Notes: generated by a model from the sequence alone, not told the origin. DNA of 7,241 nucleotides from Pseudomonadota bacterium (GCA_023389535.1 JAEWEH010000117.1:1-7241), one strand, 5' to 3'; shown: positions 1 to 6,916, counted from the first letter of the stretch. Numbers and translations: made by a program.

Positions 1-527
1 GTCTGGTGCAGCCGCTTGCAGTAGCCGCAGTTCGGATCTTCGAAGACCGCGATCTTGCGCGAGCCGTCGCCCTTGACTTGCTTGACGGCCAGTTCCAGCG
101 GCAGATCGGCGAACGCTACCTTGGACAGGTCTTCAAGCCTATCCGCCGTCAGGTCGCGGCGTGTTTGCGCGTCGATCAGTGAACCCTGCAGAATGTAATG
201 CACATCGGCATCCACATACACCAGGTCCATGCCTATCTGTACTTCGTACAGCCCGGGAAAGGGGGTGGGCTTGACGGCATCGATATTCAGGCCGGGAAAG
301 CGCTGGTTGAAAGCCTGGCGTACGCTTTGCGGATCGGCCGAAGCTTGGGTGGACAAGGTTTGGGCGGGCGCGGCCGACGTATTGCCTTCAGTGGAGAGCA
401 CATTGGCCGCCGGCGCTGCCGCATTGCTTCCAGCCGCCAAGTCGCCTTGCTGCGCCATGGCGCCGCCGGCAAACAAGGATGTACACATCAATACCGCGGC
501 CAGTTTGCCCGCTAGGCGAAAATTCAT
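1..527 (-). CDS. dsbC: DsbC-type periplasmic disulfide isomerase (5' part of gene, truncated by window edge)
   Basis: Thiol:disulfide interchange protein that reshuffles wrong disulfides in periplasmic proteins; family members work as homodimers kept reduced by DsbD. Only the first 175 codons are present. Seen: an N-terminal signal peptide (basic start, hydrophobic core, AMA-Q cleavage site near residue 25), then an Ala/Ser/Thr-rich spacer of about 40 residues, then a DsbC N-terminal dimerisation domain (about residues 65-130, including FPGLYEVQIG and a DVHYILQGSLID stretch). After that comes the start of the thioredoxin fold with FEDPNCGYCKRLH, whose CGYC redox pair is C167 and C170. The rest of the thioredoxin domain lies outside the window. 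I chose the ATG at 527 because a GGGGGAA Shine-Dalgarno-like run lies 6 bases upstream. An in-frame ATG at 551 would add 8 residues before the signal peptide and is less likely. It is last in the visible minus-strand gene run, 48 bp after the FAD monooxygenase gene. DsbC is favoured over DsbG by the CGYC motif. Confidence 0.93.
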   Translation of the reverse strand, partial: MNFRLAGKLAAVLMCTSLFAGGAMAQQGDLAAGSNAAAPAANVLSTEGNTSAAPAQTLSTQASADPQSVRQAFNQRFPGLNIDAVKPTPFPGLYEVQIGMDLVYVDADVHYILQGSLIDAQTRRDLTADRLEDLSKVAFADLPLELAVKQVKGDGSRKIAVFEDPNCGYCKRLHQ

Positions 528-532
528 ACAAG

Positions 533-540
533 TTCCCCCG
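533..540 (-). promoter_or_regulatory. Ribosome binding site of dsbC
   Basis: On the minus strand this reads CGGGGGAA, a purine-rich Shine-Dalgarno-like run ending about 6 bases before the ATG at 527. It supports that start over the in-frame ATG at 551, which lies upstream of the run. Confidence 0.5.
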
Positions 541-575
541 TGCTCTTTCATGCGAAGACCAGATTATGCGCTATC

Positions 576-1745
576 TTAGCGCCCCGCCGCCCCGCCAATG
601 AGCAGGCGCTTGATGATGGGCAGCCGATCCACCCATTGCATGCCCATATTGCGCGCCCACACCACTGGGGCGGCCTGCGCGGCAAACAGACGGTGCAGGC
701 CGTCCGTAGCGAAACCCATCGCCAGGACGGGCTCGGCGCGCGCGCGCCGATAACGTGCCAGGACCCGCATGTCGCCCGCTTTTCTATAAGGTTCTTTGGC
801 CGCCAGAACATGTAGCAGCGCCTCGACATCGCCCAGGCCCAGATTCAGGCCCTGCCCCGCCAAAGGATGGACGCGATGCGCCGCATCACCCACCAGGGCC
901 ACACCGGGCGCAGCCATGCCGCTGTTTTCCAGAAACAGTGGAAAGCCGAACAGGCGGCCGCGTACCTGCAAATGGCCCAGCCGCCCGCCGCTGGCCGCCG
1001 CCAGCCGGGCTTCAAGTTGTGCATTGCGGTCGGCTTCCGGCATGTTCAGGAAGTGTTGAGCCATCGCATCCGGCATGGACCAGACCATGGAAACCTGATG
1101 GCCGTCGCTGGTGTCCGGCAAAGGCAGCAAAGCCAGCACCGTATCCCCGGTGAACCATTGCAGGGCGATGTTCTGATGTGGCAGCTCGGCATTCAGGTGT
1201 ACGACCAGGCCCGTATCGCCGTAGGCGCGCGAGGTATGGCGTATCCCGGCGGCCTGGCGCAACGGCGATTGCGCACCGTCGGCCCCGACCACCAGACCGG
1301 CCTTCAACACCCTGCCGGCATCGGTCGTCACGGCGCCGGCGTGCAGTGACTGGAACTTTTCCGGCACCCACGCTACGCCAAACACCTGCACCGCCTGTTG
1401 CAGTGCGCGCTCCATTTCGCTGGATTCGACGATCCAGGCGAGCGCCGGTTCAGCAGCCTGCCACGCGTGCAAGTGCACCAGGCCGCTGGCGTCGCCGTAG
1501 ACCTCCATGGACTCGACCGCGGTGATGCGCCGCGCATCCATCATGCCCCAAATGCCCAGGCGTTCCAGGAAGCTTCGGCTCGATGTCGAGATGGCATAGA
1601 CACGCGGATAATACTGGTCGGTGGCAGCGGGCGGCACAGTGCGCGGACCTAACAGCGTTGTGTCGAACCCCGCCTTGCCCAGGCCCAGCGCCGCGGCCAA
1701 ACCGGCTATGCCGGTGCCGCAAACCAATGCCGATTCTTTTTTCAT
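576..1745 (-). CDS. UbiH/UbiF/VisC/COQ6-family FAD-dependent monooxygenase (ubiquinone ring hydroxylase)
   Basis: Class A flavoprotein hydroxylase, 389 aa, expected to hydroxylate the aromatic ring of a polyprenylated ubiquinone precursor at the inner membrane using FAD, NAD(P)H and O2. Seen: the Rossmann dinucleotide fingerprint GTGIAG at residues 10-15, the DG motif VVGADGAQSPLR at about 152-163, and the GD motif with the family signature ALVGDAAHRVHPLAGQGLNL at about 283-302. These occur in the right order and spacing for the UbiH/COQ6 family, and the length is typical. The start is the ATG at 1745, whose last two bases form the mltA stop (ATGA overlap), which suggests translational coupling. 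In-frame ATGs at 1778 and 1787 would add 11 or 14 residues ahead of the FAD fingerprint and are less likely. No strong Shine-Dalgarno precedes 1745. Which ring position is hydroxylated (UbiH, UbiI, UbiF or a broad-range homologue) cannot be decided from the sequence, so no symbol is given. Confidence 0.9.
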   Translation of the reverse strand: MKKESALVCGTGIAGLAAALGLGKAGFDTTLLGPRTVPPAATDQYYPRVYAISTSSRSFLERLGIWGMMDARRITAVESMEVYGDASGLVHLHAWQAAEPALAWIVESSEMERALQQAVQVFGVAWVPEKFQSLHAGAVTTDAGRVLKAGLVVGADGAQSPLRQAAGIRHTSRAYGDTGLVVHLNAELPHQNIALQWFTGDTVLALLPLPDTSDGHQVSMVWSMPDAMAQHFLNMPEADRNAQLEARLAAASGGRLGHLQVRGRLFGFPLFLENSGMAAPGVALVGDAAHRVHPLAGQGLNLGLGDVEALLHVLAAKEPYRKAGDMRVLARYRRARAEPVLAMGFATDGLHRLFAAQAAPVVWARNMGMQWVDRLPIIKRLLIGGAAGR

Positions 1746-3031
1746 CGCGCTGAAGGAGCCCCCGCCTGTTTGGGCCATAACACCCACATTTCGCCCCGCT
1801 GTTTCATGCGGCCGGCCATGGCCCCGGCCTCGTCGCCGAAACCCCAGTAAAAGTCAGTGCGCGCCGCGCCCTTGATGGCAGCGCCCGTATCTTGGGCAAA
1901 TACCAGCTTTGCCAGGGGCGCATTGGATGCGGGCTGCGAGGTGGCCAGGAAGACCGGCGTGCCCAGGGGCACGAAGCTGGTGTCGACGGCGATGGAGCGC
2001 TGGCCGATCAAGGGGATGCCGTAGGCGCCCTTCGGGCCGAGTTCCGGATCGCGCACGGCTTCTTCGCGGAAGAACACCATGGCGGGATTGGCGTTGAGCA
2101 TTTCTTGCACGCGCGCGGGATTGTTCCTGGCCCAGGCCTTGATGTTTTGCATGGACGCCTGCGCCAGCGTCAGTTCGCCTTTTTGCGCCAGCCACTGGCC
2201 TATGGACATATACGGCCTGCCGTTGTGGTCGGCATACGCCAGCCGTATGGTGTCGCCGTTCGGCAGGACGGCCCGGCCCGAGCCCTGTATCTGCAGGAAA
2301 AAGGCCTCGACCGGATCATCGACCCACACGATGGCGGGCGGCTGCCGCGATTCGGCGGCGGCGATTTCGGCGCGGGTGTCGTAGGGCACCACCCTTTTAC
2401 CCACGAGCTTGCCGCGCACGCGCTTGCCGGCCAGCTCCGGGTACACCGCACCCAGATCTATGGTCAGCAAGTCTTCCGGCGCGGCATACAGCGGCCATTG
2501 ATAGGCGCCGCCGCGCTGCCGCGATGCGCGCACCAGGGGTTCGTAATAGCCGGTGACCGTATTCTGTGCCGGCTTGCCGGACGCATCCATCAGGCGCCAG
2601 GGCTGCATATGGGTATGCAGGAATTGCCTGACGGCTTCCGTGCCGGCGTTGCCGGCATCCAGCCCGGACTGGGCAGCGGCAGCACACACCGGCTGCCAGG
2701 CGCGCGGCGTGGCGCGTGCCTGCATGGCCAGCGACCCCGACACCGGGCGCATCAGGCCTTTGCAATTATTGATGAATGCTTTCCAGACATGGTTCAAGTC
2801 GTCACCCTGCCAGCCGCGCAAGGCGCCCCAGCCCACCGCCTGGAACTTGCCCGCCAAGGCGCGCGGCGGCGTATCGCGCATGGATTCCAGCGGCGGCACG
2901 CGCAAGGGTTGCTCGGCGATATCGACCGGCTTCTCGCCCGGCTGCGCCGTCGTCGATTCAGGACCGGTCGGCACCGTGCTGCAGGCGGCCAATAGCGCCA
3001 GCAGGCACGAAGAAAGCAAAATTCTTTTCAT
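1742..3031 (-). CDS. mltA: Membrane-bound lytic murein transglycosylase A (lipoprotein)
   Basis: Lytic transglycosylase that cleaves the MurNAc-GlcNAc bond of peptidoglycan, forming 1,6-anhydromuramic ends. Seen: 429 aa with a lipoprotein signal peptide and lipobox LLAAC (C17). Serine at +2 implies sorting to the outer membrane. The MltA core includes TGYYEP (about 160-165), the inserted domain with FFLQIQGSGR (about 244-253), and the C-terminal 3D domain with DTSFVPLGTPVF (350-361) and AQDTGAAIKG (379-388), then RTDFYWGFGDEAG. By analogy with E. coli MltA, D393 in the DFYWG segment should be the catalytic acid and D381 a second conserved active-site aspartate. The start at 3031 places the signal peptide at the N-terminus; an upstream ATG at 3082 would bury it and overlap apaG. 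Only two cysteines besides the lipid one remain in the mature protein (C90, C116). It follows apaG by 47 bp and overlaps the next gene by 4 bp. Confidence 0.95.
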   Translation of the reverse strand: MKRILLSSCLLALLAACSTVPTGPESTTAQPGEKPVDIAEQPLRVPPLESMRDTPPRALAGKFQAVGWGALRGWQGDDLNHVWKAFINNCKGLMRPVSGSLAMQARATPRAWQPVCAAAAQSGLDAGNAGTEAVRQFLHTHMQPWRLMDASGKPAQNTVTGYYEPLVRASRQRGGAYQWPLYAAPEDLLTIDLGAVYPELAGKRVRGKLVGKRVVPYDTRAEIAAAESRQPPAIVWVDDPVEAFFLQIQGSGRAVLPNGDTIRLAYADHNGRPYMSIGQWLAQKGELTLAQASMQNIKAWARNNPARVQEMLNANPAMVFFREEAVRDPELGPKGAYGIPLIGQRSIAVDTSFVPLGTPVFLATSQPASNAPLAKLVFAQDTGAAIKGAARTDFYWGFGDEAGAMAGRMKQRGEMWVLWPKQAGAPSAR

Positions 3032-3078
3032 AGACTCGCAGACAAAGTTGGGAGACCGATGGCAGCCCGGGTAGGCTG

Positions 3079-3453
3079 TCAATGCAGCGTGCGCGGCATG
3101 GCCAGCACGAATTCCTGGATGGGCACTTCGAACGGAATGCCATTATCGCCCACGCAATGATAGGTGCCGCGCATGGTGCCCACCGGCGTGGGCAGCGGAC
3201 ACCCGCTGGTGTATTCGAAGCTTTCACCGGGGCCCAGCAAAGGCTGCTGGCCGACCACGCCCAGGCCGCGGACTTCCTGGGTGTTTTGCTTGCCATCGGT
3301 AATGACCCAATGACGGCTGATGACCTGGGCCGAGCGCTGCCCATTGTTGGTGATGCGCACCGTATAGGCAAACACATATTGGTGTTCGCCGGGCTCGGAC
3401 TGGTCCGGCAGGTACTGCGGCGTCACAGTGACCTCGAGATCGTAAGGTTTCAT
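3079..3453 (-). CDS. apaG: ApaG domain protein
   Basis: Small protein of the ApaG/DUF525 family with a fibronectin type III-like beta-sandwich fold. Its biochemical role is not settled: it is historically linked to Co2+ resistance and Mg2+ efflux phenotypes and is the gene next to apaH in enterics. Seen: 124 aa, the standard full length, with the family landmarks SRHWVITDG (about 46-54), the Gly-rich RGLGVVGQQPLLGPG (62-76), FEYTSGCPLPTPVGTMRG (about 79-96) and a C-terminal FEVPIQEFVLAMP. The start at 3453 gives the canonical N-terminus MKPYDLEVTV and has GGAA about 8 bases upstream. A longer frame reaching 3552 adds an arginine-rich, non-conserved-looking stretch and is rejected. It is the first gene of the minus-strand run, divergent from rpe, and here it is next to mltA rather than ksgA/apaH. 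Confidence 0.95.
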   Translation of the reverse strand: MKPYDLEVTVTPQYLPDQSEPGEHQYVFAYTVRITNNGQRSAQVISRHWVITDGKQNTQEVRGLGVVGQQPLLGPGESFEYTSGCPLPTPVGTMRGTYHCVGDNGIPFEVPIQEFVLAMPRTLH

Positions 3454-3568
3454 ATTCGAGTTCCAGTTTGAATGGCGGCGCCTGCGCCGGGCGGCGGAAT
3501 AAGCTGCAATAATGACATATTCGCAGCCCCAGTATCTGCGCACCATGCGCACAAACGGTTAAAAAGCC
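3454..3568. promoter_or_regulatory. Divergent intergenic region between apaG and rpe
   Basis: These 115 bp must hold the start signals of both divergent genes unless transcription enters from elsewhere. Seen: a small GC hairpin, CGGCG-CCTG-CGCCG (3476-3489), an AT-rich patch at about 3498-3522, and two TGCGCA palindromes at 3537-3542 and 3546-3551. No good -35/-10 pair was found for the apaG direction. Confidence 0.4.
3505..3513 (+). promoter_or_regulatory. Candidate extended -10 promoter element for rpe
   Basis: The sequence TGCAATAAT matches the extended -10 form TGnTATAAT with one mismatch in the hexamer. It would place transcription start near 3520, giving a leader of about 50 nt. No recognisable -35 lies at the right distance, which is tolerated in extended -10 promoters. 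This is a pattern match only. Confidence 0.3.
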
Positions 3569-4270
3569 ATGCCATTTACACAACCTACTCGCATCGCGCC
3601 CAGCTTGCTGGCCGCCGACTTCGCCCGACTGGGCGAGGAAGTCAAGAATGTCGTCGCCGCCGGCGCCGACTGGATCCATTTCGATGTCATGGACAACCAC
3701 TATGTGCCTAACCTGACCATGGGGCCCATGATTTGCGAAGCGCTGCGGCCCCACACGAATGCGCCCATAGACGTGCACCTGATGGTCGAACCGGTAGATG
3801 ACATTATCCCGCAATTTGCCAAGGCAGGCGCCAACATCATCACCTTCCACCCGGAGGCCTCGCGCCACCCCGATCGCAGCCTGGCGCTCATCAAAGAGCA
3901 CGGCTGCAAGGCGGGCCTGGTCTTCAACCCGGCGACCTCGCTGGAATGGATGGACTATGTCATGGACAAGCTGGACATCGTGCTGTTGATGTCCGTGAAC
4001 CCTGGCTTCGGCGGGCAAAGCTTCATACCGGGAACATTGCATAAGTTGCGCCAGGCGCGCCGCAAGATCGACGCCTGGAAAAGCGCAGGCGGCCAGGACA
4101 TCGCGCTGGAAGTGGACGGCGGCATCAAGGTGGACAATATCGCCGCCGCACGCGCCGCGGGCGCGGATACCTTTGTGGCGGGGTCGGCCATATTCAGCCA
4201 GCCCGATTACAAAGCGGTCATCGACGCCATGCGTACGGAACTGGCCAAAGGCGCCTCCTGTTCAGTTTAG
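3569..4270 (+). CDS. rpe: Ribulose-phosphate 3-epimerase
   Basis: Interconverts D-ribulose 5-phosphate and D-xylulose 5-phosphate in the pentose phosphate pathway (and in the Calvin cycle where present); a cytoplasmic TIM-barrel metalloenzyme. Seen: 233 aa, slightly above the usual 220-230. The N-terminal motif is [18 protein letters not shown] with S12; [12 protein letters not shown] contains H37 and D39; DVHLMVEP contains H70; the phosphate-binding loop is [10 protein letters not shown] (143-152); EVDGGI contains the catalytic D183. H37, D39, H70 and D183 are the expected metal ligands and acid/base aspartates. Phosphate-site residues follow at AGSAIF. Only a weak Shine-Dalgarno is visible before the ATG (AAAAAGCC). 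Its 3' end overlaps the convergent cyclic-di-GMP gene by 9 bp. In many proteobacteria rpe is directly followed by gph; here an opposite-strand gene separates them. Confidence 0.97.
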   Translation: MPFTQPTRIAPSLLAADFARLGEEVKNVVAAGADWIHFDVMDNHYVPNLTMGPMICEALRPHTNAPIDVHLMVEPVDDIIPQFAKAGANIITFHPEASRHPDRSLALIKEHGCKAGLVFNPATSLEWMDYVMDKLDIVLLMSVNPGFGGQSFIPGTLHKLRQARRKIDAWKSAGGQDIALEVDGGIKVDNIAAARAAGADTFVAGSAIFSQPDYKAVIDAMRTELAKGASCSV

Positions 4271-6118
4271 CCCCATGTTCGGGCACCCCGAACGCCGGTC
4301 CACGAACACCGCATTGCCGGGCGTCTTCTTGGCCTCTGACTTGGCCTGCGCCGCCAGTTCCGCCACTTGGTGGCTGGAATACGGCAGGCCCGCGCGGACC
4401 TGGGTCACCCCCAGCGAGATGCTGATCAAAGGGTGGAAGACTTCCACGCCCTGGCGGTTTTCCGTGACATAGCCGCCGCCCGCCAGGTGGTGGTCCTTGT
4501 ACAGGCTGGCAGTCACCGCCGGGAAGTCGTCGGCGATGCGCTGGCAGCGCTGGCGCCAGTCGGCGCTTCTGAAAACTACGATGAAATCGTCCCCGCCAAT
4601 GTGGCCGACGAAATCGCAGCCGGGATCGGTATGCGTGCGCAACAGCTTGGCGGTGATCTGTATGGCTTCGTCGCCCTTGCGGTAGCTGTATAGATCATTG
4701 AAGGGTTTGAAGTTGTCCAGATCACCGTAGCACACGGCAAAAGGCTCTTGCTGCTCGAGCAGCGCTTCGATATGTTCATTGATAGGCACGTTGCCCGGCA
4801 ACTGCGTCAATGGGTTGGCATAACGGGCCGCGTTGATCTGCATCTGCGTGATCTCGCGCAGCAGATCCATGCCCGTACCCACGCCCATGAATCGCCCGCC
4901 ATCGGCGATGATGAAGCCATCCGATAAATGCTGCGGGTTCGATTCCGATATCAAATAACCCAGATCCTGCAGGCTGGTGTTGTGTTCCACAATCAGCGGC
5001 TGGTGCTCGATGAACTGTGCGCAAGGCTTGTTGCCGTATAGTTCGCGATGGTAAGGGCGCGCCAGCTTGTCCAGCATGCGCAGCCGGTGTATCAACCCGA
5101 TGGGCAGGCCATTGCGCAATACGCCCAGGACTTGCAGGTCCGTCTGCTTCTTGAAAATGTCATAGACATCGTTAGTGGCCGTGGTGTCGGCCACGGTCGG
5201 CACCGTGCGCAATATCTTGCGCGCCGTGGCGCAGCCTTTGTAGGCGTCATGGGTGCGAGGCTGGGGCGCGCCGGATCCGAACAGACGCATGGTTTTCGCA
5301 GGCAGCGCCGCCGGCGGATCGGTGGCCGGCCTGGCCAGCAGGTAACCCTGGCCATAAGGAATGCCCAGGCTGCGTACCGCCTGCAGCTCCGCTTCGGTTT
5401 CGATGCCTTCGGCAATGACCAGCGAACGCGATTGCTGCGCGATTTCAAAGATGGAGCGTACGAACTGGCGCTTGACCGCGTCCGTGTCCAGGCCTTGCAC
5501 GAAGTACTTGTCGATCTTGACGAATTCGGGCCGCAATTCCGACCATAAGCGCAGGCTGGAAAAACCCTCGCCCAGATCGTCGATGGCGATTTGCAGCCCA
5601 AAACCGCGATAGTCCGAAGCCGCCTGGCGCAAGAGCGGGTAATCGGACGATGCGTCCGATTCGGTCAATTCAATGACGATGTTTTCCGGCGGCAAGCGGC
5701 CTTCCGGCGCGGATGCCTGGGGCCATGATGCCGGCTTCAACAAGACATCGGGGCTCATGTTCAGGAAAAGCTTGCCTTCCAAGCCCATCTGGACGAACTT
5801 GTCGATATGGACTTTACGGCATAGCCGTTCGAGCTCGGCGGTCTCCCCGCACAGCCGCGCGGCATTGAACAAGGTCGCCGGCACATGCAGGGGCGAATCG
5901 GATGGCCCCCGTATCAGGCCTTCGTAGCCGATGATTTCCCCCGACAACAGATCCACGATGGGCTGGTACAGGGGGGTCAACGCTTCCTCGTGCAACACTT
6001 TGCGAAAACTGGCCAACAGTTCCATGCTTTTCAAAAATTCGGCGCTGCCCTGCGGGAAAGCCGCGTGATGCCGCAGTAGAGTAGCGTTCATTGAAGGATC
6101 TAGAGTGTCTGTTAACAT
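4262..6118 (-). CDS. EAL - CBS pair - GGDEF cyclic-di-GMP signalling protein
   Basis: Predicted soluble cyclic-di-GMP turnover or sensing protein, 618 aa from this start. The order is EAL phosphodiesterase domain (about 38-270), two CBS motifs forming one nucleotide-sensing module (about 300-428), and a GGDEF domain (about 435-608). No membrane segment is seen. EAL residues expected for catalysis are present: E66 (motif YEGL, with G for the usual A), N120, E150, D180-D181 in [14 protein letters not shown]201, E237 and Q257, so phosphodiesterase activity is plausible. The GGDEF domain keeps D466/N474/D475 in [12 protein letters not shown], but the signature is GGDDF (508-512) and the I-site RxxD reads PGCD. 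It may therefore be a weak cyclase, a GTP-sensing regulatory domain, or inactive. The start is uncertain: ATG 6118 and ATG 6091 lack a Shine-Dalgarno; ATG 6214 has AAGG 7 bases upstream but would read through a stretch of atypical codons. It is convergent with rpe and divergent from gph. Confidence 0.9.
   Translation of the reverse strand: MLTDTLDPSMNATLLRHHAAFPQGSAEFLKSMELLASFRKVLHEEALTPLYQPIVDLLSGEIIGYEGLIRGPSDSPLHVPATLFNAARLCGETAELERLCRKVHIDKFVQMGLEGKLFLNMSPDVLLKPASWPQASAPEGRLPPENIVIELTESDASSDYPLLRQAASDYRGFGLQIAIDDLGEGFSSLRLWSELRPEFVKIDKYFVQGLDTDAVKRQFVRSIFEIAQQSRSLVIAEGIETEAELQAVRSLGIPYGQGYLLARPATDPPAALPAKTMRLFGSGAPQPRTHDAYKGCATARKILRTVPTVADTTATNDVYDIFKKQTDLQVLGVLRNGLPIGLIHRLRMLDKLARPYHRELYGNKPCAQFIEHQPLIVEHNTSLQDLGYLISESNPQHLSDGFIIADGGRFMGVGTGMDLLREITQMQINAARYANPLTQLPGNVPINEHIEALLEQQEPFAVCYGDLDNFKPFNDLYSYRKGDEAIQITAKLLRTHTDPGCDFVGHIGGDDFIVVFRSADWRQRCQRIADDFPAVTASLYKDHHLAGGGYVTENRQGVEVFHPLISISLGVTQVRAGLPYSSHQVAELAAQAKSEAKKTPGNAVFVDRRSGCPNMGLN
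4277..4293. repeat. Perfect 7-bp inverted repeat at the convergent rpe / cyclic-di-GMP gene junction
   Basis: GTTCGGG-CAC-CCCGAAC is a perfect stem with a 3-base loop lying 7 bases past the rpe stop codon, inside the final codons of the convergent gene. No T-tract follows on either strand, so it is not a classical rho-independent terminator. It may still stabilise the rpe mRNA 3' end or pause RNA polymerase. No other terminator is visible between these genes. Confidence 0.4.
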
Positions 6119-6228
6119 CGGGCGCGAATGCGCAAAAGCAAGAATGTAAGGGAATCTAACACCCGCATATGACAGCCATGCGTCGGGCCTGACCCGCGAC
6201 CAACTGTTTTTCATTACGGAACCTTGAC
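6119..6228. promoter_or_regulatory. Divergent intergenic region between the cyclic-di-GMP gene and gph
   Basis: About 110 bp, longer or shorter depending on the start chosen for the minus-strand gene. It is clearly more AT-rich than the flanking coding DNA around 6134-6180 and should carry promoters for both genes. No -35/-10 pair convincing enough to name was found. A CGGAA run at 6216-6220, before the ATG at 6229, is the likely gph ribosome binding site. Confidence 0.4.
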
Positions 6229-6900
6229 ATGGATTTTTCCGCCGTACTGCTGGATCTGGACGGCACGCTGCTGGACACCATACCGGACCTGGCCCATGCC
6301 GCCAACGCCATGCGCGCCGAATTCAGCCTACCCGCCTTGTCGCAGTCCCTGATCGCCACCTACGTGGGCAAAGGCACGGAACACCTGGTGCGGCGCACAC
6401 TGGCCAACAATCCCGCCGGGGCCGCCCCCGATGCCGGCACAGTCCAGCACGGGCTGGACATCTTCGGCCGCCATTATGCGCGGATCAACGGCGACCAGGC
6501 GGTCCTGTATCCGGGCGCACTGGACGGGCTGCAGGCATTTCGGGACGCCGGCCTGGACATGGCGGTGGTCACCAACAAACCGACCGAATTCACCCTGCCG
6601 CTGCTCGATCGCTTCGATATCGCCCAGTATTTCAGCCATGTGGTCTGTGGCGACACCTGCGCCCGCAAGAAGCCGGATCCCATGCCCCTGTTGCATGCCT
6701 GCACGCTGCTGGGTGTTGCGCCCGGGCAAGCCCTGTCCATAGGCGATTCGTTGAACGACGCCCAGGCGGCGCGGGCCGCCGGCATCACCGTATTGGCGGT
6801 GCCGTATGGCTATAACGAAGGATTGGACGTGCGAACTCTTGCAGTCGATGATATAGTTACGTCCATAGCGGAAGCAGCCCGGTGGGCGGCCCGCCATTGA
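6229..6900 (+). CDS. gph: Phosphoglycolate phosphatase (HAD family)
   Basis: Hydrolyses 2-phosphoglycolate, formed by DNA repair and by Rubisco oxygenation, to glycolate and phosphate; a cytoplasmic Mg2+ enzyme. Seen: 223 aa, the usual length. All four HAD motifs are present: motif I LLDLDGTLLDT with nucleophile D9 and acid/base D11; motif II VVTNKP with T115; motif III KKPDP with K147/K148; motif IV IGDSLND with D173 and D177. The helical C1 cap lies between motifs I and II (about 17-90), with the GKGTEHLVRR stretch typical of Gph/PGP. The start at 6229 puts motif I at residues 7-17, as expected, with CGGAA 8 bases upstream. It lies upstream of the trp leader on the same strand, with only 16 bases between its stop and the leader ATG, so gph transcripts may run into the trp leader. 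HAD specificity is hard to read from sequence; rpe/trpE context supports Gph. Confidence 0.92.
   Translation: MDFSAVLLDLDGTLLDTIPDLAHAANAMRAEFSLPALSQSLIATYVGKGTEHLVRRTLANNPAGAAPDAGTVQHGLDIFGRHYARINGDQAVLYPGALDGLQAFRDAGLDMAVVTNKPTEFTLPLLDRFDIAQYFSHVVCGDTCARKKPDPMPLLHACTLLGVAPGQALSIGDSLNDAQAARAAGITVLAVPYGYNEGLDVRTLAVDDIVTSIAEAARWAARH
6849..6857 (+). promoter_or_regulatory. Candidate trp operon promoter (extended -10) inside the 3' end of gph
   Basis: TGATATAGT matches the extended -10 pattern TGnTATAAT with one hexamer mismatch. It would start transcription near 6864, about 53 nt before the trp leader ATG. The overlapping gph codons (ACT CTT, GAT GAT ATA GTT) are unusually AT-ending for this gene, as expected if the DNA also serves as a promoter. 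No clear -35 was found 16-18 bases upstream. Confidence 0.4.
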
Positions 6901-6916
6901 AAGCCACATAAAGAAC

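Noticed and set aside
563..568. CATAAT on the minus strand as a -10 for a dsbC-specific promoter
   Set aside because: There is no -35-like or extended -10 sequence, and the gene is more simply transcribed with the upstream hydroxylase gene.
1892..2995. 367-codon plus-strand open frame antisense to mltA
   Set aside because: It lies entirely over the well-supported mltA gene, has no recognisable domain and low-complexity Arg/Gly/His-rich content, and is the expected shadow of a GC-rich gene.
3224..4042. 272-codon minus-strand open frame spanning the start of apaG and the antisense of rpe
   Set aside because: It overlaps two confident genes and the divergent promoter region, and its product resembles no family I know. 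Shadow frame.
6112..6140. TTAACA as a -35 element for gph
   Set aside because: No -10-like hexamer lies 16-19 bases downstream.
6224..6229. Perfect TTGACA at the gph start codon
   Set aside because: It overlaps the ATG and has no -10 at the proper distance inside gph. A chance match.
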